Notes: generated from the sequence alone by a model not told the origin. DNA of 64,000 nt from CAXXOK01 sp963664595 (GCA_963664595.2 CAXXOK010000010.1:1240001-1304000), one strand, 5' to 3'; shown: positions 41,070-50,412, numbered from the stretch's first letter. Numbers and translations are program-made.

Positions 41070-42740
41070 TCAGCGTTTCCCTTGCTGCTCAATCCAGAGT
41101 ACTTCGTAGGGCTCTGCGGTCAGGCTGCCGGGCACCTGCCGTCCGGTCAACAGCTCCGTTCCGGCGCAGCCTGCAAGCGGCACACGGTCACCGGAAAAAT
41201 TAATGACAACCAGCACGCTCGTGTCCCCGCCGCCATCGCGGCGCAGGCAGAACAGGCGGTCGTCCAACGATAAGATTCGCTGTTCAGCCCAGATTTGAAA
41301 CTCATTTCGGGTTTTGCGGATATCCAGCATCCGCAGATAAGGGTAAAACACCAACGACCGAAGGGAGTTCGGGTCGCGCAGTTCTTTCTCCAGCTCGGCG
41401 GTTTGCAGCTTTTCCCGGTTGATGCGGCGGTTCAGTCCGCTTTGCCTGGCCCCTTCCCCCCAGTTTTCAGACCCCAGCAGGCTGTGAATATAAATCCCAG
41501 GCACCCCGGCCATGGAGAGGATAACCGCTTGTGAGGCAAGAAACTTTTTCGCTTTGACGGCAGGCGGATCATCCGGCTCCGTTACGGCGCTGAGATAGTT
41601 TACGTTAAACTCGTACGGGGTTTGCGTTCCGTCCGGATTGCTTTTATACGATACAAGCCCGCCCTTGGCGGTGATCACGTCCGCCATTCTCCGCACCTCC
41701 GCCTCCGGCAGGCGGCCTTCCAACGGGCGCAGGCCGATGCCATCGTGCGAGGCCAGGAAGTTAAAAAAGGCGGCGCCTTTTTCCGGCAGTACCAACGACT
41801 GCGCCCAGTGCGTAAGCTCTCTTGTGTTGTGGTTTAAAAAGGAATACAGCACCAGCGGCGGCAGCATGAACTGGTACACCATATGGGCTTCATTATGCCC
41901 GTTGCCGAAATAGCTGATGTTTTCCTCGTGCGGAACATTGGTTTCCGTAATCAGCCGTATGCCGGGATAACTTTCCGGCAGCAGCAGCCGGAACAGCTGG
42001 ATAACCGTATGGGTCTGCGGCAGGTGGATGCACGGGGTGCCGAGCCGCTTGAACAGAAAGCCGACCGCGTCCAGCCGGATATACCGGGCTCCCTGTTTGC
42101 CATAGTACAGCAGCAGATCCAGAATTTCCAAAAACACCTCCGGCGTGTCGAAATTCAAGTCAATCTGATCAACGCTGAACGTGGTCCACACATATTTTTC
42201 GCCCTGCGCTGTCTGCACCCTGGTGAGCAACGGCAGCACCCTGGGCCGCACGATACCGCTGTAGTCGGCATCCGGGGAGCAGGTAATAAAGTAGCGCGTA
42301 TAAGGTTCTTCACAGTTCAGGTAATGTCGGAACCATTCGCTTTCACTTGATACGTGGTTGATCACGGCGTCCAGCATGATATCGTACTTTTCTTTCAGCA
42401 GGCGGATATCATCCCATGTGCCCAGATGCCCGTCCACGGACCGGTAATCAATAATGGAAAAACCGTCGTCCGACGAATATGGAAAGAACGGCAGCACATG
42501 CACCGCGCCAATGCTGCTTTTAACATGGTTTTCCAGAAATTCGCGCAGCACCCGCAGCGACGGCTGCGCGCCGTCCAACAGGGTATCGCCGTAGGTAATC
42601 AGGATACTCTCGTGCCCTGTGTCCTCACGGGCTTCCCCGTGATGCGCTTCCAACAGCTCCCTGATTTTGGGGAGCATCGTCTCCGCCGTATCCCTGCCGT
42701 AAACCGACGCCAGCTTTGCGGCGATCAGATCATGATCCAT
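41070..42740 (-). CDS. ycjM: GH13_18 glycoside phosphorylase, glucosylglycerate-phosphorylase-like
   Basis: A 556-residue GH13 subfamily-18 enzyme, related to sucrose phosphorylase. Catalytic residues are Asp224 (YIRLDAVGFL), Glu266 (LITETNVPHEENI) and Asp333 (FLASHDGIGL). Blocks such as YFGNGHNEAHMVYQF and SNPDGTQTPYEFNVNY resemble E. coli YcjM, which phosphorolyses glucosylglycerate, more than sucrose phosphorylase, which lacks the TETNVPH form. The product would be glucose 1-phosphate, saving ATP. The start is ATG 42740, eight bases after GGAG. It follows the importer genes in one operon. Exact substrate is inferred. Confidence 0.85.
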   Translation of the reverse strand: MDHDLIAAKLASVYGRDTAETMLPKIRELLEAHHGEAREDTGHESILITYGDTLLDGAQPSLRVLREFLENHVKSSIGAVHVLPFFPYSSDDGFSIIDYRSVDGHLGTWDDIRLLKEKYDIMLDAVINHVSSESEWFRHYLNCEEPYTRYFITCSPDADYSGIVRPRVLPLLTRVQTAQGEKYVWTTFSVDQIDLNFDTPEVFLEILDLLLYYGKQGARYIRLDAVGFLFKRLGTPCIHLPQTHTVIQLFRLLLPESYPGIRLITETNVPHEENISYFGNGHNEAHMVYQFMLPPLVLYSFLNHNTRELTHWAQSLVLPEKGAAFFNFLASHDGIGLRPLEGRLPEAEVRRMADVITAKGGLVSYKSNPDGTQTPYEFNVNYLSAVTEPDDPPAVKAKKFLASQAVILSMAGVPGIYIHSLLGSENWGEGARQSGLNRRINREKLQTAELEKELRDPNSLRSLVFYPYLRMLDIRKTRNEFQIWAEQRILSLDDRLFCLRRDGGGDTSVLVVINFSGDRVPLAGCAGTELLTGRQVPGSLTAEPYEVLWIEQQGKR

Positions 42741-42761
42741 CGTATTCACTCCAATGCTTAC

Positions 42762-43583
42762 TCAGCCTTTCACACCGCCCGCGATACCATTGACAAACCA
42801 TTTCTGCACCAGCAAAAACAGGACGTAAATGGGGATGATGGCCAATACGTTGCCCGCCAGCGTGCTTGACCAGGACATCACATCCGTGGATTTGAGCACG
42901 TAGGACAGCTTGATCGGCAAGGTGTACTTTGCCGAATCCTTGATCAGCACCAGAGGAACGGTAAACGAGTTCCAGTTGTTCACAAATTCAATCGTGGCAA
43001 GCGTTGCCAGCGCGGGCTTGGTCAGCGGAAAGATTATCTTGAAGAACGTATAATATTCTCCGGCTCCGTCGATCTTGGCCGCCTCCACCAGCGCCGTGGG
43101 GATATCGTCGATATACTGTTTCAGGAAGATAATCCCGAACGACGTCACCGAAAACGGCAGGATAAGCCCCCACAGGTTATTGCCCAGCCCGATGCTGGTG
43201 ATGATGTGCTGCAGCGGAATGAGCAGCACCGTGGGCGGCACGATCATGGTTGAGATCAGCACGCCCATAAACGGCTTGTTGATGGCCAGGCGCTTTTTAC
43301 TGAGCACGTACCCCGCCATGGAGGAGAAAAGCAGAATGAAAACCGTTGCCGATAAGCTGACGAATATCGAGTTTATAAACACCTTCGGAAATTGAATCCT
43401 CGCCCAGATGCTCACGAAGTTTTCAAAATGCAGCTCGTGCGGAAACAGCGTCGGCGGGATCATCGCCATTTCAAAGTCGGATTTCAGGCTGCAAGCCACA
43501 ATCCAATACAGCGGAAATGCGAACATCACGGCTGCAAGCCCGAGCAGAATGTAAGAAGCCAAATCCTTGGGTCTGCGTTTCAT
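42762..43583 (-). CDS. Sugar ABC transporter permease, MalG type
   Basis: A 273-residue permease with six membrane segments and the EAA loop ALVEAAKIDGAGEYYTFFKI. It ends in KWFVNGIAGGVKG, the usual MalG-type C-terminus. It is the second permease of the operon's importer and lies 27 bases after the MalF-type gene and just before the phosphorylase gene. No ATPase gene is in the operon. Confidence 0.92.
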   Translation of the reverse strand: MKRRPKDLASYILLGLAAVMFAFPLYWIVACSLKSDFEMAMIPPTLFPHELHFENFVSIWARIQFPKVFINSIFVSLSATVFILLFSSMAGYVLSKKRLAINKPFMGVLISTMIVPPTVLLIPLQHIITSIGLGNNLWGLILPFSVTSFGIIFLKQYIDDIPTALVEAAKIDGAGEYYTFFKIIFPLTKPALATLATIEFVNNWNSFTVPLVLIKDSAKYTLPIKLSYVLKSTDVMSWSSTLAGNVLAIIPIYVLFLLVQKWFVNGIAGGVKG

Positions 43584-43610
43584 CGTACTCCGAACTCCTT
43601 TCAGCCTGTT

Positions 43611-44513
43611 TTAGAAATCCGCATAGCGCTTCTTTAAGAGGTTCTGCAAAAATACGAGCACCAGCGTAATCAACAGCAGCATGTAGCTCATGGCGGCCGC
43701 GGTGCCAACATGCATGTAGGTAAACGCTTCATTAAAAATCAGCAGCGGCACGGTCAGGGTAGAGTTCTGCGGTCCGCCGCCCGTCATCACATAAGGCTCG
43801 GCAAAAACCCGCAGCACATCGATGAGCATCAGCACCAGTGAAAGCGACGCCATCTTGCTCAGCAGCGGGATATAAATACGCAGGGTTTTCTGCGTTTCGT
43901 TCACGCCGTCCACCTCGGCCGCCTCCAGCACCTCCGTGGGGATGGCCTGCAGCCCGGTGAGGAAGATCAGCATATAATATCCAGTTTTTTTCCACGCGCT
44001 CATGATGGAAATCACCGGCATGGCCAGCCGCTCGTCGCTCAGCCAGGCTGGGCTGTTGATGCCGATGAATTGTAAAAGCGCGTTCACAATGCCCTTATCA
44101 CTTCGAAACAGTGCTAAAAAGATCGCGCTGGCGCTGACGACCGATATGATGTATGGGCTGAAAATAACGGTGCGGAACACCTTGATGCCCCGGATTTTGC
44201 GGTTCATCTGAATTGCAAAGAGCATGGAGAGCACCAGGGTTAACGGTATATAAACCAGCGCAAAGCGCAGGGAATTGTACAATGCTTTCCAGAATATCGG
44301 GTTGCCGAGTATCTCCTGATAATTGCTCAGCCCGGTGAACAATCCGGGAATCTGGTAAAACTCGGCTTTGCGCAGATCCAGAAACGATACGTCATTCAGG
44401 CTTACCAACAGCGACCACAGGATGGGATAGACCAAAAATAGGGTCACAATGATCAGGCTCGGAAGCAGCATGCTGTAAGCAGGCAGCGACTCCCTCAGCT
44501 TGCGTGTGCGCAT
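43611..44513 (-). CDS. Sugar ABC transporter permease, MalF type
   Basis: A 300-residue permease with six membrane segments and the EAA loop EVLEAAEVDGVNETQKTLRI. The start is taken at ATG 44513 with GGGGGA upstream. An adjacent GTG at 44516 is possible. It lies about 95 bases after the binding-protein gene and before the MalG-type gene. Confidence 0.92.
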   Translation of the reverse strand: MRTRKLRESLPAYSMLLPSLIIVTLFLVYPILWSLLVSLNDVSFLDLRKAEFYQIPGLFTGLSNYQEILGNPIFWKALYNSLRFALVYIPLTLVLSMLFAIQMNRKIRGIKVFRTVIFSPYIISVVSASAIFLALFRSDKGIVNALLQFIGINSPAWLSDERLAMPVISIMSAWKKTGYYMLIFLTGLQAIPTEVLEAAEVDGVNETQKTLRIYIPLLSKMASLSLVLMLIDVLRVFAEPYVMTGGGPQNSTLTVPLLIFNEAFTYMHVGTAAAMSYMLLLITLVLVFLQNLLKKRYADF

Positions 44514-44608
44514 CACATTCCCCCGCCTCCTCTCGATTTACAATCCGGAGATACCGGCCGGGCCGGTATCTCCGGAGCGCCGCGGAAGCGGCAGGTATTT
44601 ATTGCAGA

Positions 44609-45874
44609 CTACTTCAGGATTTTTTCGGCAGCTTCCTGAACCGTTGCCAGATAATCGTCAATGGTCATCGTGCCCAGCGCGATGCCGTTCAGGCCCGGCA
44701 GAACATATTCGGTACGGATTTGCGCCCATTCCGGGATCGGGGATTCCAGACCGGGGTTGGCAAAGCCTTCGATGAACGCCAGGAATTCGGGATGCTCCTG
44801 GAAGAACGCCTCATCCTTCATGTCCGCGCGCACCGGCACGCGGAAGGGATAATAGGCGTCGAAGTCGGCGCTGTATTCGCCATCCATCAGCATGGCCTGT
44901 GCGTCCTTGGAGATCATGAAGTTGATAAAATCAACGGCGGCGTCGATTTCTTCCTGCGTGCTTTCAGCCATCAGGGCAAAGCTGTAGGTGGAAACCTCAA
45001 CCTTGCAGGGTTCGCCGTTGTTGATGATTTGCGACATGGGCATCACGCCGACGGTGAACTGGTTTTCCTTGGCCTGCTTCCAGATATCGGTCACGCCCCA
45101 GGGGCCCTGCATTTCGCAGCAGATGCGCTGGGTGCGGAAGGCTTCCATCACGTCTCCGCCGGCATGCTCCTGCCAGCCGTTCTGGCCGTACTTGGATAGA
45201 ACGTTGAAATAGAAATTCAGGCCCTCTTTGGCCGCTTCGGAGTTGATAACCACCTTGCCATCCGCATCCACCAGACTGCCGCCGAAATCATAGATATAAG
45301 GCGTGCTCATCCAGCTGACGTCGCCCGTCTGCTTGCCGATCATGCCGAACGCCTTTACGCCTTCATTGGCGGCTTCGATAGCGTCAAACGCGGCCAGCAG
45401 CTCGTCAAACGAGGTGATCTCGTCCATGCTGACGCCTGCTTTGTCCGTCATGTCCTTGTTGTACACCATCTGGATGCTGTGGCCAAGCCACGGCACACCA
45501 TAAAGCGCGTCGCCCACGCAGGTCAGCTTGATCACGGCTTCGGGGAAAATGTCCCCGAGGCTGGGGAAATAGCTCTGCATATCCACCAGCGCGCCCTGCG
45601 AACCAAGGTTTGTGACCAGCAGATAGGGCAGTTGGAAGATATCCGCGTCGGACGTGAGGATATCGGCCATGTCTTCGTTGCCGGATACCACTGTAATCTG
45701 GGTTTTGCCCAGCGCGTTGTACTGATCTACAATTTTGGTAATCGCCTGTCCGCGACCGCTTTCCGCATCCCACGTGATCCGGAACTTCATGCTTGCAACC
45801 TCCGCCGACGCGGAGAACGTAGCAGCGCCCAGCACAAGCGCCAGCACCATTATCATGGCGACCATTTTTTTCAT
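44609..45874 (-). CDS. Sugar ABC transporter substrate-binding protein
   Basis: A 421-residue family-1 solute-binding protein with a signal peptide to about residue 24 (SASA-EVASM). The mature protein begins KFRITWDAESGRGQAITKIV. It is the first gene of the operon SBP - MalF - MalG - GH13_18 - GT4 - LacI and would bind the imported glycoside. The start is ATG 45874, nine bases after GGAG. A TTG five codons earlier lacks a ribosome site. The gene is preceded by a promoter with a LacI-type operator. Confidence 0.93.
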   Translation of the reverse strand: MKKMVAMIMVLALVLGAATFSASAEVASMKFRITWDAESGRGQAITKIVDQYNALGKTQITVVSGNEDMADILTSDADIFQLPYLLVTNLGSQGALVDMQSYFPSLGDIFPEAVIKLTCVGDALYGVPWLGHSIQMVYNKDMTDKAGVSMDEITSFDELLAAFDAIEAANEGVKAFGMIGKQTGDVSWMSTPYIYDFGGSLVDADGKVVINSEAAKEGLNFYFNVLSKYGQNGWQEHAGGDVMEAFRTQRICCEMQGPWGVTDIWKQAKENQFTVGVMPMSQIINNGEPCKVEVSTYSFALMAESTQEEIDAAVDFINFMISKDAQAMLMDGEYSADFDAYYPFRVPVRADMKDEAFFQEHPEFLAFIEGFANPGLESPIPEWAQIRTEYVLPGLNGIALGTMTIDDYLATVQEAAEKILK

Positions 45875-45982
45875 GAATGCTCTCTCCAATCTTCTTTTGT
45901 ATCTTCTGTTCCATTCCTGAAGAATCCTGAAAATGCCGGCCGGTGTGCACCCCGCCTCAACATCTGGCTCTCCTTTAGCGAT

Positions 45983-46011
45983 AGTATATCATATGAAATC
46001 GGTTTCTTCAA
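45983..46011 (-). promoter_or_regulatory. Promoter with LacI-type operator of the glycoside operon
   Basis: On the minus strand TTGAAG (46011-46006), 17 bases, TATACT (45988-45983). The palindrome GAAATCGGTTTC (45995-46006) fills the spacer and touches the -35 box. A central CG with GAAA/TTTC arms is the usual form of LacI-family operators, so binding there would block RNA polymerase. Confidence 0.75.
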
Positions 46012-46419
46012 GTTTATTTCTTTTTAAATCAGTGATCTTGAGATTTTTAACTTCTGATATTCCGTCCAATTTCTCTGTAATCCTTGATATGTATGTATTA
46101 CTTAAACTTCCAGTCGCATTTCAAATCATCATTTTCTGCATGCTCCAGCTTATAACCTGTATAGATTATTTACCGTTTCCTTCTGTTCATGCAATCGGTT
46201 GCTTACATTTTCATAATCGTTTCTTTTGTAAAACCATTCCCTACTCCTTCATCTCGTTATCCGTCTATACTGAAAACAGTCCGCACAGCCTTAAGGGGCT
46301 GCGCGGACTGTTTTCAGGTTGATCGACCGGCTGTACGATTATCCATAACCAGGCAGCATTGCCGCAGGCTTTGCCTGCGAACGCTTTGCCTACCGCGGGC
46401 AATCCAGCGGCCTGTTGTT
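46012..46419. other. AT-rich gap with the purA terminator
   Basis: No gene is seen. The stretch 46012-46260 is distinctly AT-rich. At 46270-46317 a 21-bp stem with one mismatch (46270-46290 with 46297-46317) encloses a six-base loop and is the probable terminator of purA on the minus strand. Confidence 0.65.
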
Positions 46420-47697
46420 CTATTTCCGGTACATGGTTTCGCTTCGTTTCGGTCCTGTGGAAATCATCTTAATCGGAATTCCGATCTGTTTTTCCAAAAA
46501 GTCCACATAGCTGCGGCATTTTTCCGGCAGCTTGCTGAAATCCGTAATACCGCGGATATCCGTTTTCCAGCCCGGCAGCACGGTATACACAGGTTTGCAG
46601 CGCATCAGCTTGGGCGTGGAGGGAAACAGCGTAAAGGTATCGTCATCCGCTTCATAGGCTGTGCAGACGGGGATTTCATCCAGGTAGGCCAGCACATCCA
46701 GGTTCGTCAGCACGCACTCGGTTGCGCCATGCACCTTGCAGCCGTACTTTGTTGCCACCGCGTCAAACCAGCCCACGCGCCGCGGCCTGCCGGTGGTGGC
46801 GCCGTATTCGCCCGCGTCGCCGCCGCGCTTGCGCAGCTCCTCCGCCTCGTCGCCGAACAGCTCGGTTACAAACGGTCCCGCACCCACACAGCTGGAATAC
46901 GCCTTGGTGACGCTCAGCACATCTTTAATGGCGGTCGCCGGCACGCCCGCGCCCACCGTGGAAAAGCCCGCCAGCGGCGAGGAGGACGTAGTATACGGAT
47001 AAATGCCGTGATCGGGGTCGCGGAGCGCGCCCAGCTGGCCCTCCATGAGGATTGTCTTGTTTTGAGCGAGAGCCTTGTGCAAAAACTCGGTCGTATCGAT
47101 CACAAACGGACGGATACGCTCCGCTTGCACCTTAAGCCGCTCCATCAGTTCTTCAACATCCAGCAGCGGTTTGTGGTACAGGTGCTCCAGCAGCACGTTT
47201 TTCTGCGCCACCGCGCTTTCCAGGCGCTGCCGCAGAATCTGCTCGTCAAACAGCTGGCATACCTGGATGCCGATCTTCAGATATTTATCGCCGTAAAACG
47301 GCGCGATGCCGCTCTTGGTGGAGCCAAAGCTCCCCTTGCCCAGCCGCTCTTCCTCATATTTATCGAAATCAACGTGATAGGGCATCATCACCTGCGCGCG
47401 GTCGCTGATGAACAGGGCGGGCGTAGGCACGCCGCGCTCAATAATCGCGTTGTACTCTTGAAGCAGTTTGTCAATATCCAATGCCACGCCGGGCGCGATC
47501 AGGTTGGCAATGTTCTGATGAAACACTCCGGAAGGAAGTAGGTGAAGGGCAAATTTGCCATAGTCGTTGATAATCGTGTGTCCCGCGTTTGCGCCGCCCT
47601 GAAAACGGACGACCACATCGCTGTTCTCCGCCAACACATCGGTGATCTTTCCCTTGCCTTCGTCGCCCCAGTTTGCTCCGACGATCACTTGAACCAC
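46420..47697 (-). CDS. purA: Adenylosuccinate synthetase
   Basis: A 425-residue enzyme that joins IMP and aspartate with GTP in AMP synthesis. The N-terminal GTP loop VGANWGDEGKGKITD carries the catalytic Asp, followed by FQGGANAGHTI with the catalytic His. GEYGATTGRPRRVGWFD is the conserved late motif. The sequence resembles the longer, somewhat divergent PurA forms seen in some anaerobes. The start is GTG 47697, seven bases after AAAGGGGAG. Open frame upstream has no site. It has a strong promoter (47746-47774) and a terminator. Confidence 0.93.
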   Translation of the reverse strand: MVQVIVGANWGDEGKGKITDVLAENSDVVVRFQGGANAGHTIINDYGKFALHLLPSGVFHQNIANLIAPGVALDIDKLLQEYNAIIERGVPTPALFISDRAQVMMPYHVDFDKYEEERLGKGSFGSTKSGIAPFYGDKYLKIGIQVCQLFDEQILRQRLESAVAQKNVLLEHLYHKPLLDVEELMERLKVQAERIRPFVIDTTEFLHKALAQNKTILMEGQLGALRDPDHGIYPYTTSSSPLAGFSTVGAGVPATAIKDVLSVTKAYSSCVGAGPFVTELFGDEAEELRKRGGDAGEYGATTGRPRRVGWFDAVATKYGCKVHGATECVLTNLDVLAYLDEIPVCTAYEADDDTFTLFPSTPKLMRCKPVYTVLPGWKTDIRGITDFSKLPEKCRSYVDFLEKQIGIPIKMISTGPKRSETMYRK

Positions 47698-47745
47698 GCA
47701 GATGCTCCCCTTTCGTGCGATAAACTGATAAAAACACCAAAGACC

Positions 47746-47774
47746 ATTATGCCTCACCCACGGAAGACTGTCAA
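47746..47774 (-). promoter_or_regulatory. Promoter of purA
   Basis: On the minus strand a perfect TTGACA (47774-47769), 17 bases, CATAAT (47751-47746), about 50 bases before the GTG start. Confidence 0.75.
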
Positions 47775-47939
47775 CACCAGTTCCTGTCAAACCATGAGAA
47801 CCGCCGCAAGGACAGCCTGTATTATCCCCGTAGCCACGAAAGGAAACCAATGGCATAGCGGTGCTATGTCAAAGGGGTTCCATCATTCGTCACACGGAAA
47901 AGTGAAACCTGATGCCTTCATTCAGGATCCAGCTCAGGG

Positions 47940-49145
47940 TCAGTCCTTTCCAAACAGATCGCGGGTATACACCTTGTCCGCGCAATCCGCAAGCTCCTCA
48001 TGCATGCGGTTGGTCACGATCACATCGCACATTTCCTTGAATGCGTTCAGATCGCGGATGACCCGGCTGCGAAAGAAATCATCCCCCGCAAGCGTCGGCT
48101 CGTACACGACCACCTCCACGCCCTTGCCCTTGATGCGCTTCATGATGCCCTGTATGCTGGACTGACGGAAGTTGTCGCTGCCCGCCTTCATGGTCAGGCG
48201 GTATATGCCCACCCGTGAGGGATTCCGGGCCAGAATGCGCTCGGCGATAAAATCCTTGCGGGTGCGGTTGGCATCGACAATGGCGGAAATAATATTGTTG
48301 GGTACACTGTCATAGTTGGCCAGCAGCTGCTTGGTATCCTTGGGCAGGCAATAGCCGCCGTACCCAAACGACGGGTTGTTGTAATGAGTGCCGATCCGGC
48401 CGTCCAGGCACACGCCGCTGATGATGGCCCGCGTGTCCAGCCCGCGCACCTCGGCATAGGTATCCAGCTCGTTGAAAAACGCCACGCGCAACGCCAGATA
48501 GGTATTGGCAAACAGCTTCACGGCCTCAGCCTCGGTGGGGTTCATGAACAGAGTGTCTATGGTTTCCTTCAGCGCACCCTTACACAGCAGCCCGGCAAAG
48601 GTATGCGCCGCCTTTTCCAGTCTCGTGTTGCCCACCGGCACGCCCACAATGATGCGTGACGGGTACAGGCAGTCGTACAGCGCCTTGCCCTCGCGCAGAA
48701 ACTCCGGGCTGAACAGAATATTGTCACAGCAAAACTGCGCGCGTACGGTCTCGGTATAGCCCACGGGCACGGTGGACTTGATCACGATTACCGCATCGGG
48801 ATTGACTTCGATCACCTGCGCGATAACATTTTCCACCGAAGAGGTATCAAAAAAGTTTTTCTCGGAATCGTAGTTTGTAGGCGTGGAGATAATCACAAAA
48901 TCCGCGTCTCGGTAGGCGGCTTTGCCGTCCAGCGTGGCGGTCAGGTTCAGGGGGCGGTTTTGCAGGTAATCCTCCAGCTCCGCATCCGCGATAGGCGACT
49001 GGCGCCGGTTGATCATATCCACCTTTGCCGGGAGGATATCAACCGCCGTTACTGTGTTGCGCTGGGCCAGCAGCACCGCGTTGGACAGCCCTACATAGCC
49101 GGTGCCGACTATGGCGATTTTCATATCATTCGTTTCTGTACGCAT
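47940..49145 (-). CDS. ugd: UDP-glucose 6-dehydrogenase (nucleotide-sugar dehydrogenase)
   Basis: A 401-residue dehydrogenase that oxidises UDP-glucose to UDP-glucuronate in two NAD steps. The NAD loop is KIAIVGTGYVGLSNAVLLAQ (residues 8-27), the lysine/asparagine site is in TEAEAVKLFANTYLALRV, and the catalytic cysteine is in SFGYGGYCLPKDTKQL. The length fits the short Ugd form of capsule and cell-wall glycan pathways. The start is ATG 49145 with AAGAGGTGA upstream. The ATG seven codons later lacks a site. Its promoter is at 49195-49223. The gene is next to an insertion sequence. Confidence 0.92.
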   Translation of the reverse strand: MRTETNDMKIAIVGTGYVGLSNAVLLAQRNTVTAVDILPAKVDMINRRQSPIADAELEDYLQNRPLNLTATLDGKAAYRDADFVIISTPTNYDSEKNFFDTSSVENVIAQVIEVNPDAVIVIKSTVPVGYTETVRAQFCCDNILFSPEFLREGKALYDCLYPSRIIVGVPVGNTRLEKAAHTFAGLLCKGALKETIDTLFMNPTEAEAVKLFANTYLALRVAFFNELDTYAEVRGLDTRAIISGVCLDGRIGTHYNNPSFGYGGYCLPKDTKQLLANYDSVPNNIISAIVDANRTRKDFIAERILARNPSRVGIYRLTMKAGSDNFRQSSIQGIMKRIKGKGVEVVVYEPTLAGDDFFRSRVIRDLNAFKEMCDVIVTNRMHEELADCADKVYTRDLFGKD

Positions 49146-49194
49146 ATGATTCACCTCTTGATCCGTATGGATACCTGCCTGAAGCACACCGTAC

Positions 49195-49223
49195 AGTATA
49201 CCATATCCATAGCTGTCCTACAA
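49195..49223 (-). promoter_or_regulatory. Promoter of ugd
   Basis: On the minus strand TTGTAG (49223-49218), 17 bases, TATACT (49200-49195), about 50 bases before the start codon. Confidence 0.6.
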
Positions 49224-49302
49224 AATTGGAAAGGGTTAAACTGCCTTCCTTGCGTTTGCGGCTCCCCGGCATTCTTCCCCGTGCGGAACAGGTTTTGGCC
49301 TT

Positions 49303-49328
49303 CCTGTATGCCGCCGCATAGGGGCGTT
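49303..49328. repeat. 26-base direct repeat, left of the insertion sequence
   Basis: This 26-base sequence (begins CCTGTATGCCGC, ends AGGGGCGTT) directly abuts the left end of the IS and recurs exactly at 50387-50412, directly abutting its right end. It looks like a target-site duplication, though a very long one. Confidence 0.85.
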
Positions 49329-50386
49329 TGTAGGTTTACAATACATCTTGGACAATGTGGAGGAAAAAAGGAGGAAGGACGAAGCAAGATCAGTTATAGT
49401 GGAGTTGCGGCAACACAAGCTGAAAGGAGCCTCATCCTTCATGGACAGTATAACGCAGGATATGAAGTATCGGCAATCCCTGATCCACTACGCACAGAAA
49501 TATGGCGTAAGCCGTGCGGGCAGGAAGTACAACAAAAGCCGATCCTACATCTACTTCTGGCTCAACCGTTACGACGGCAGTATTGAATCTCTTCGTCCAC
49601 GGTCCAAACGCCCGCATTATCATCCAAACCAACACACGGAAGCCGAGATCAAGCTCATCACGGATATGCGGCGAAGAAACCCAAGGCTTGGTTTGACTGA
49701 GTTGTGGTTCCGATTGCGAAAAAGAGGGTATACCCGCAGGCCGGAGAGCCTGTACCGGGTGATGCAGCGTAAAGGCATGTTTCCAAAGGAGAAGCCAAAA
49801 CGAAAGTGTATTCCCAAGCCTTATGAGCAAATGCGTTACCCGGGGGAGCGCATTCAGGTAGACGTGAAGGTGGTTCCCATACGCTGTATCGCCAATTCCG
49901 GTCTGCGTTTGTATCAGTACACCGCCATCGATGAGAAGACCAGGTTGCGGTTTCTGGGCGCTTACGAGGAACAGAGTACTTACTCGTCCGCTGATTTCGC
50001 AGAGCGTGCCATTGCTTGGTTTGAGCGGCGAGGAATAGCGGTTCAATGTGTGCAAACAGACAATGGATTTGAGTTTACCAACCGGTTTTCCAGCAGCAAG
50101 CGGAATATTCCAACGCTCTTTGAAACGACGCTGGCACGTTACGGGATACGGCACAAGCTGATCCGCCCCTACACACCAAGGCACAACGGCAAGGTGGAGC
50201 GCAGCCACCGCGAGGACCAGAAGCGGTTCTATGCTTCCCACTCGTTTTACTCCCTCGCCGATTTTGGTGGGCAGCTCGCTGCCCACCAATCCAGAAGCAA
50301 CATGCTTCCCATGCGTCCACTTGACTGGTTATCCCCTTTGGACTTCTTTCGTAACCATTCTGTCCAATATGTTTGACAAACCTACA
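49329..50386 (+). mobile_element. IS481-family insertion sequence
   Basis: The element is 1058 bases long. Its ends are imperfect terminal inverted repeats: both begin TGTAGGTTT and both have TTGGACA at offset 20-26 (49348-49354 and, inverted, 50361-50367). It contains one transposase gene with an intact reading frame. Perfect 26-base direct repeats flank it. It lies between ugd and the purC promoter, and leaves both promoters whole. The intact gene and perfect repeats suggest recent insertion. Confidence 0.88.
49441..50376 (+). CDS. IS481-family transposase (DDE)
   Basis: A transposase of 311 residues. The N-terminal helix-turn-helix is around YAQKYGVSRAGRKYNKSRSY, and the DDE/RNase-H core follows: first Asp in ERIQVDVKVVP, second Asp in CVQTDNGFEFTN, and Glu in RHNGKVERSHREDQKRF. 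Length and motifs fit the IS481 group of the IS3-related elements. I start it at ATG 49441 with AAAGGAG upstream. A TTG at 49348 lies within the terminal inverted repeat. Confidence 0.9.
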   Translation: MDSITQDMKYRQSLIHYAQKYGVSRAGRKYNKSRSYIYFWLNRYDGSIESLRPRSKRPHYHPNQHTEAEIKLITDMRRRNPRLGLTELWFRLRKRGYTRRPESLYRVMQRKGMFPKEKPKRKCIPKPYEQMRYPGERIQVDVKVVPIRCIANSGLRLYQYTAIDEKTRLRFLGAYEEQSTYSSADFAERAIAWFERRGIAVQCVQTDNGFEFTNRFSSSKRNIPTLFETTLARYGIRHKLIRPYTPRHNGKVERSHREDQKRFYASHSFYSLADFGGQLAAHQSRSNMLPMRPLDWLSPLDFFRNHSVQYV

Positions 50387-50412
50387 CCTGTATGCCGCCG
50401 CATAGGGGCGTT
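50387..50412. repeat. 26-base direct repeat, right of the insertion sequence
   Basis: An exact copy of 49303-49328. It ends four bases before the -35 box of the purC promoter. Confidence 0.85.

Noticed and set aside
46189..47541. 450-codon plus-strand frame over purA
   Set aside because: Arg/His-rich shadow of purA.
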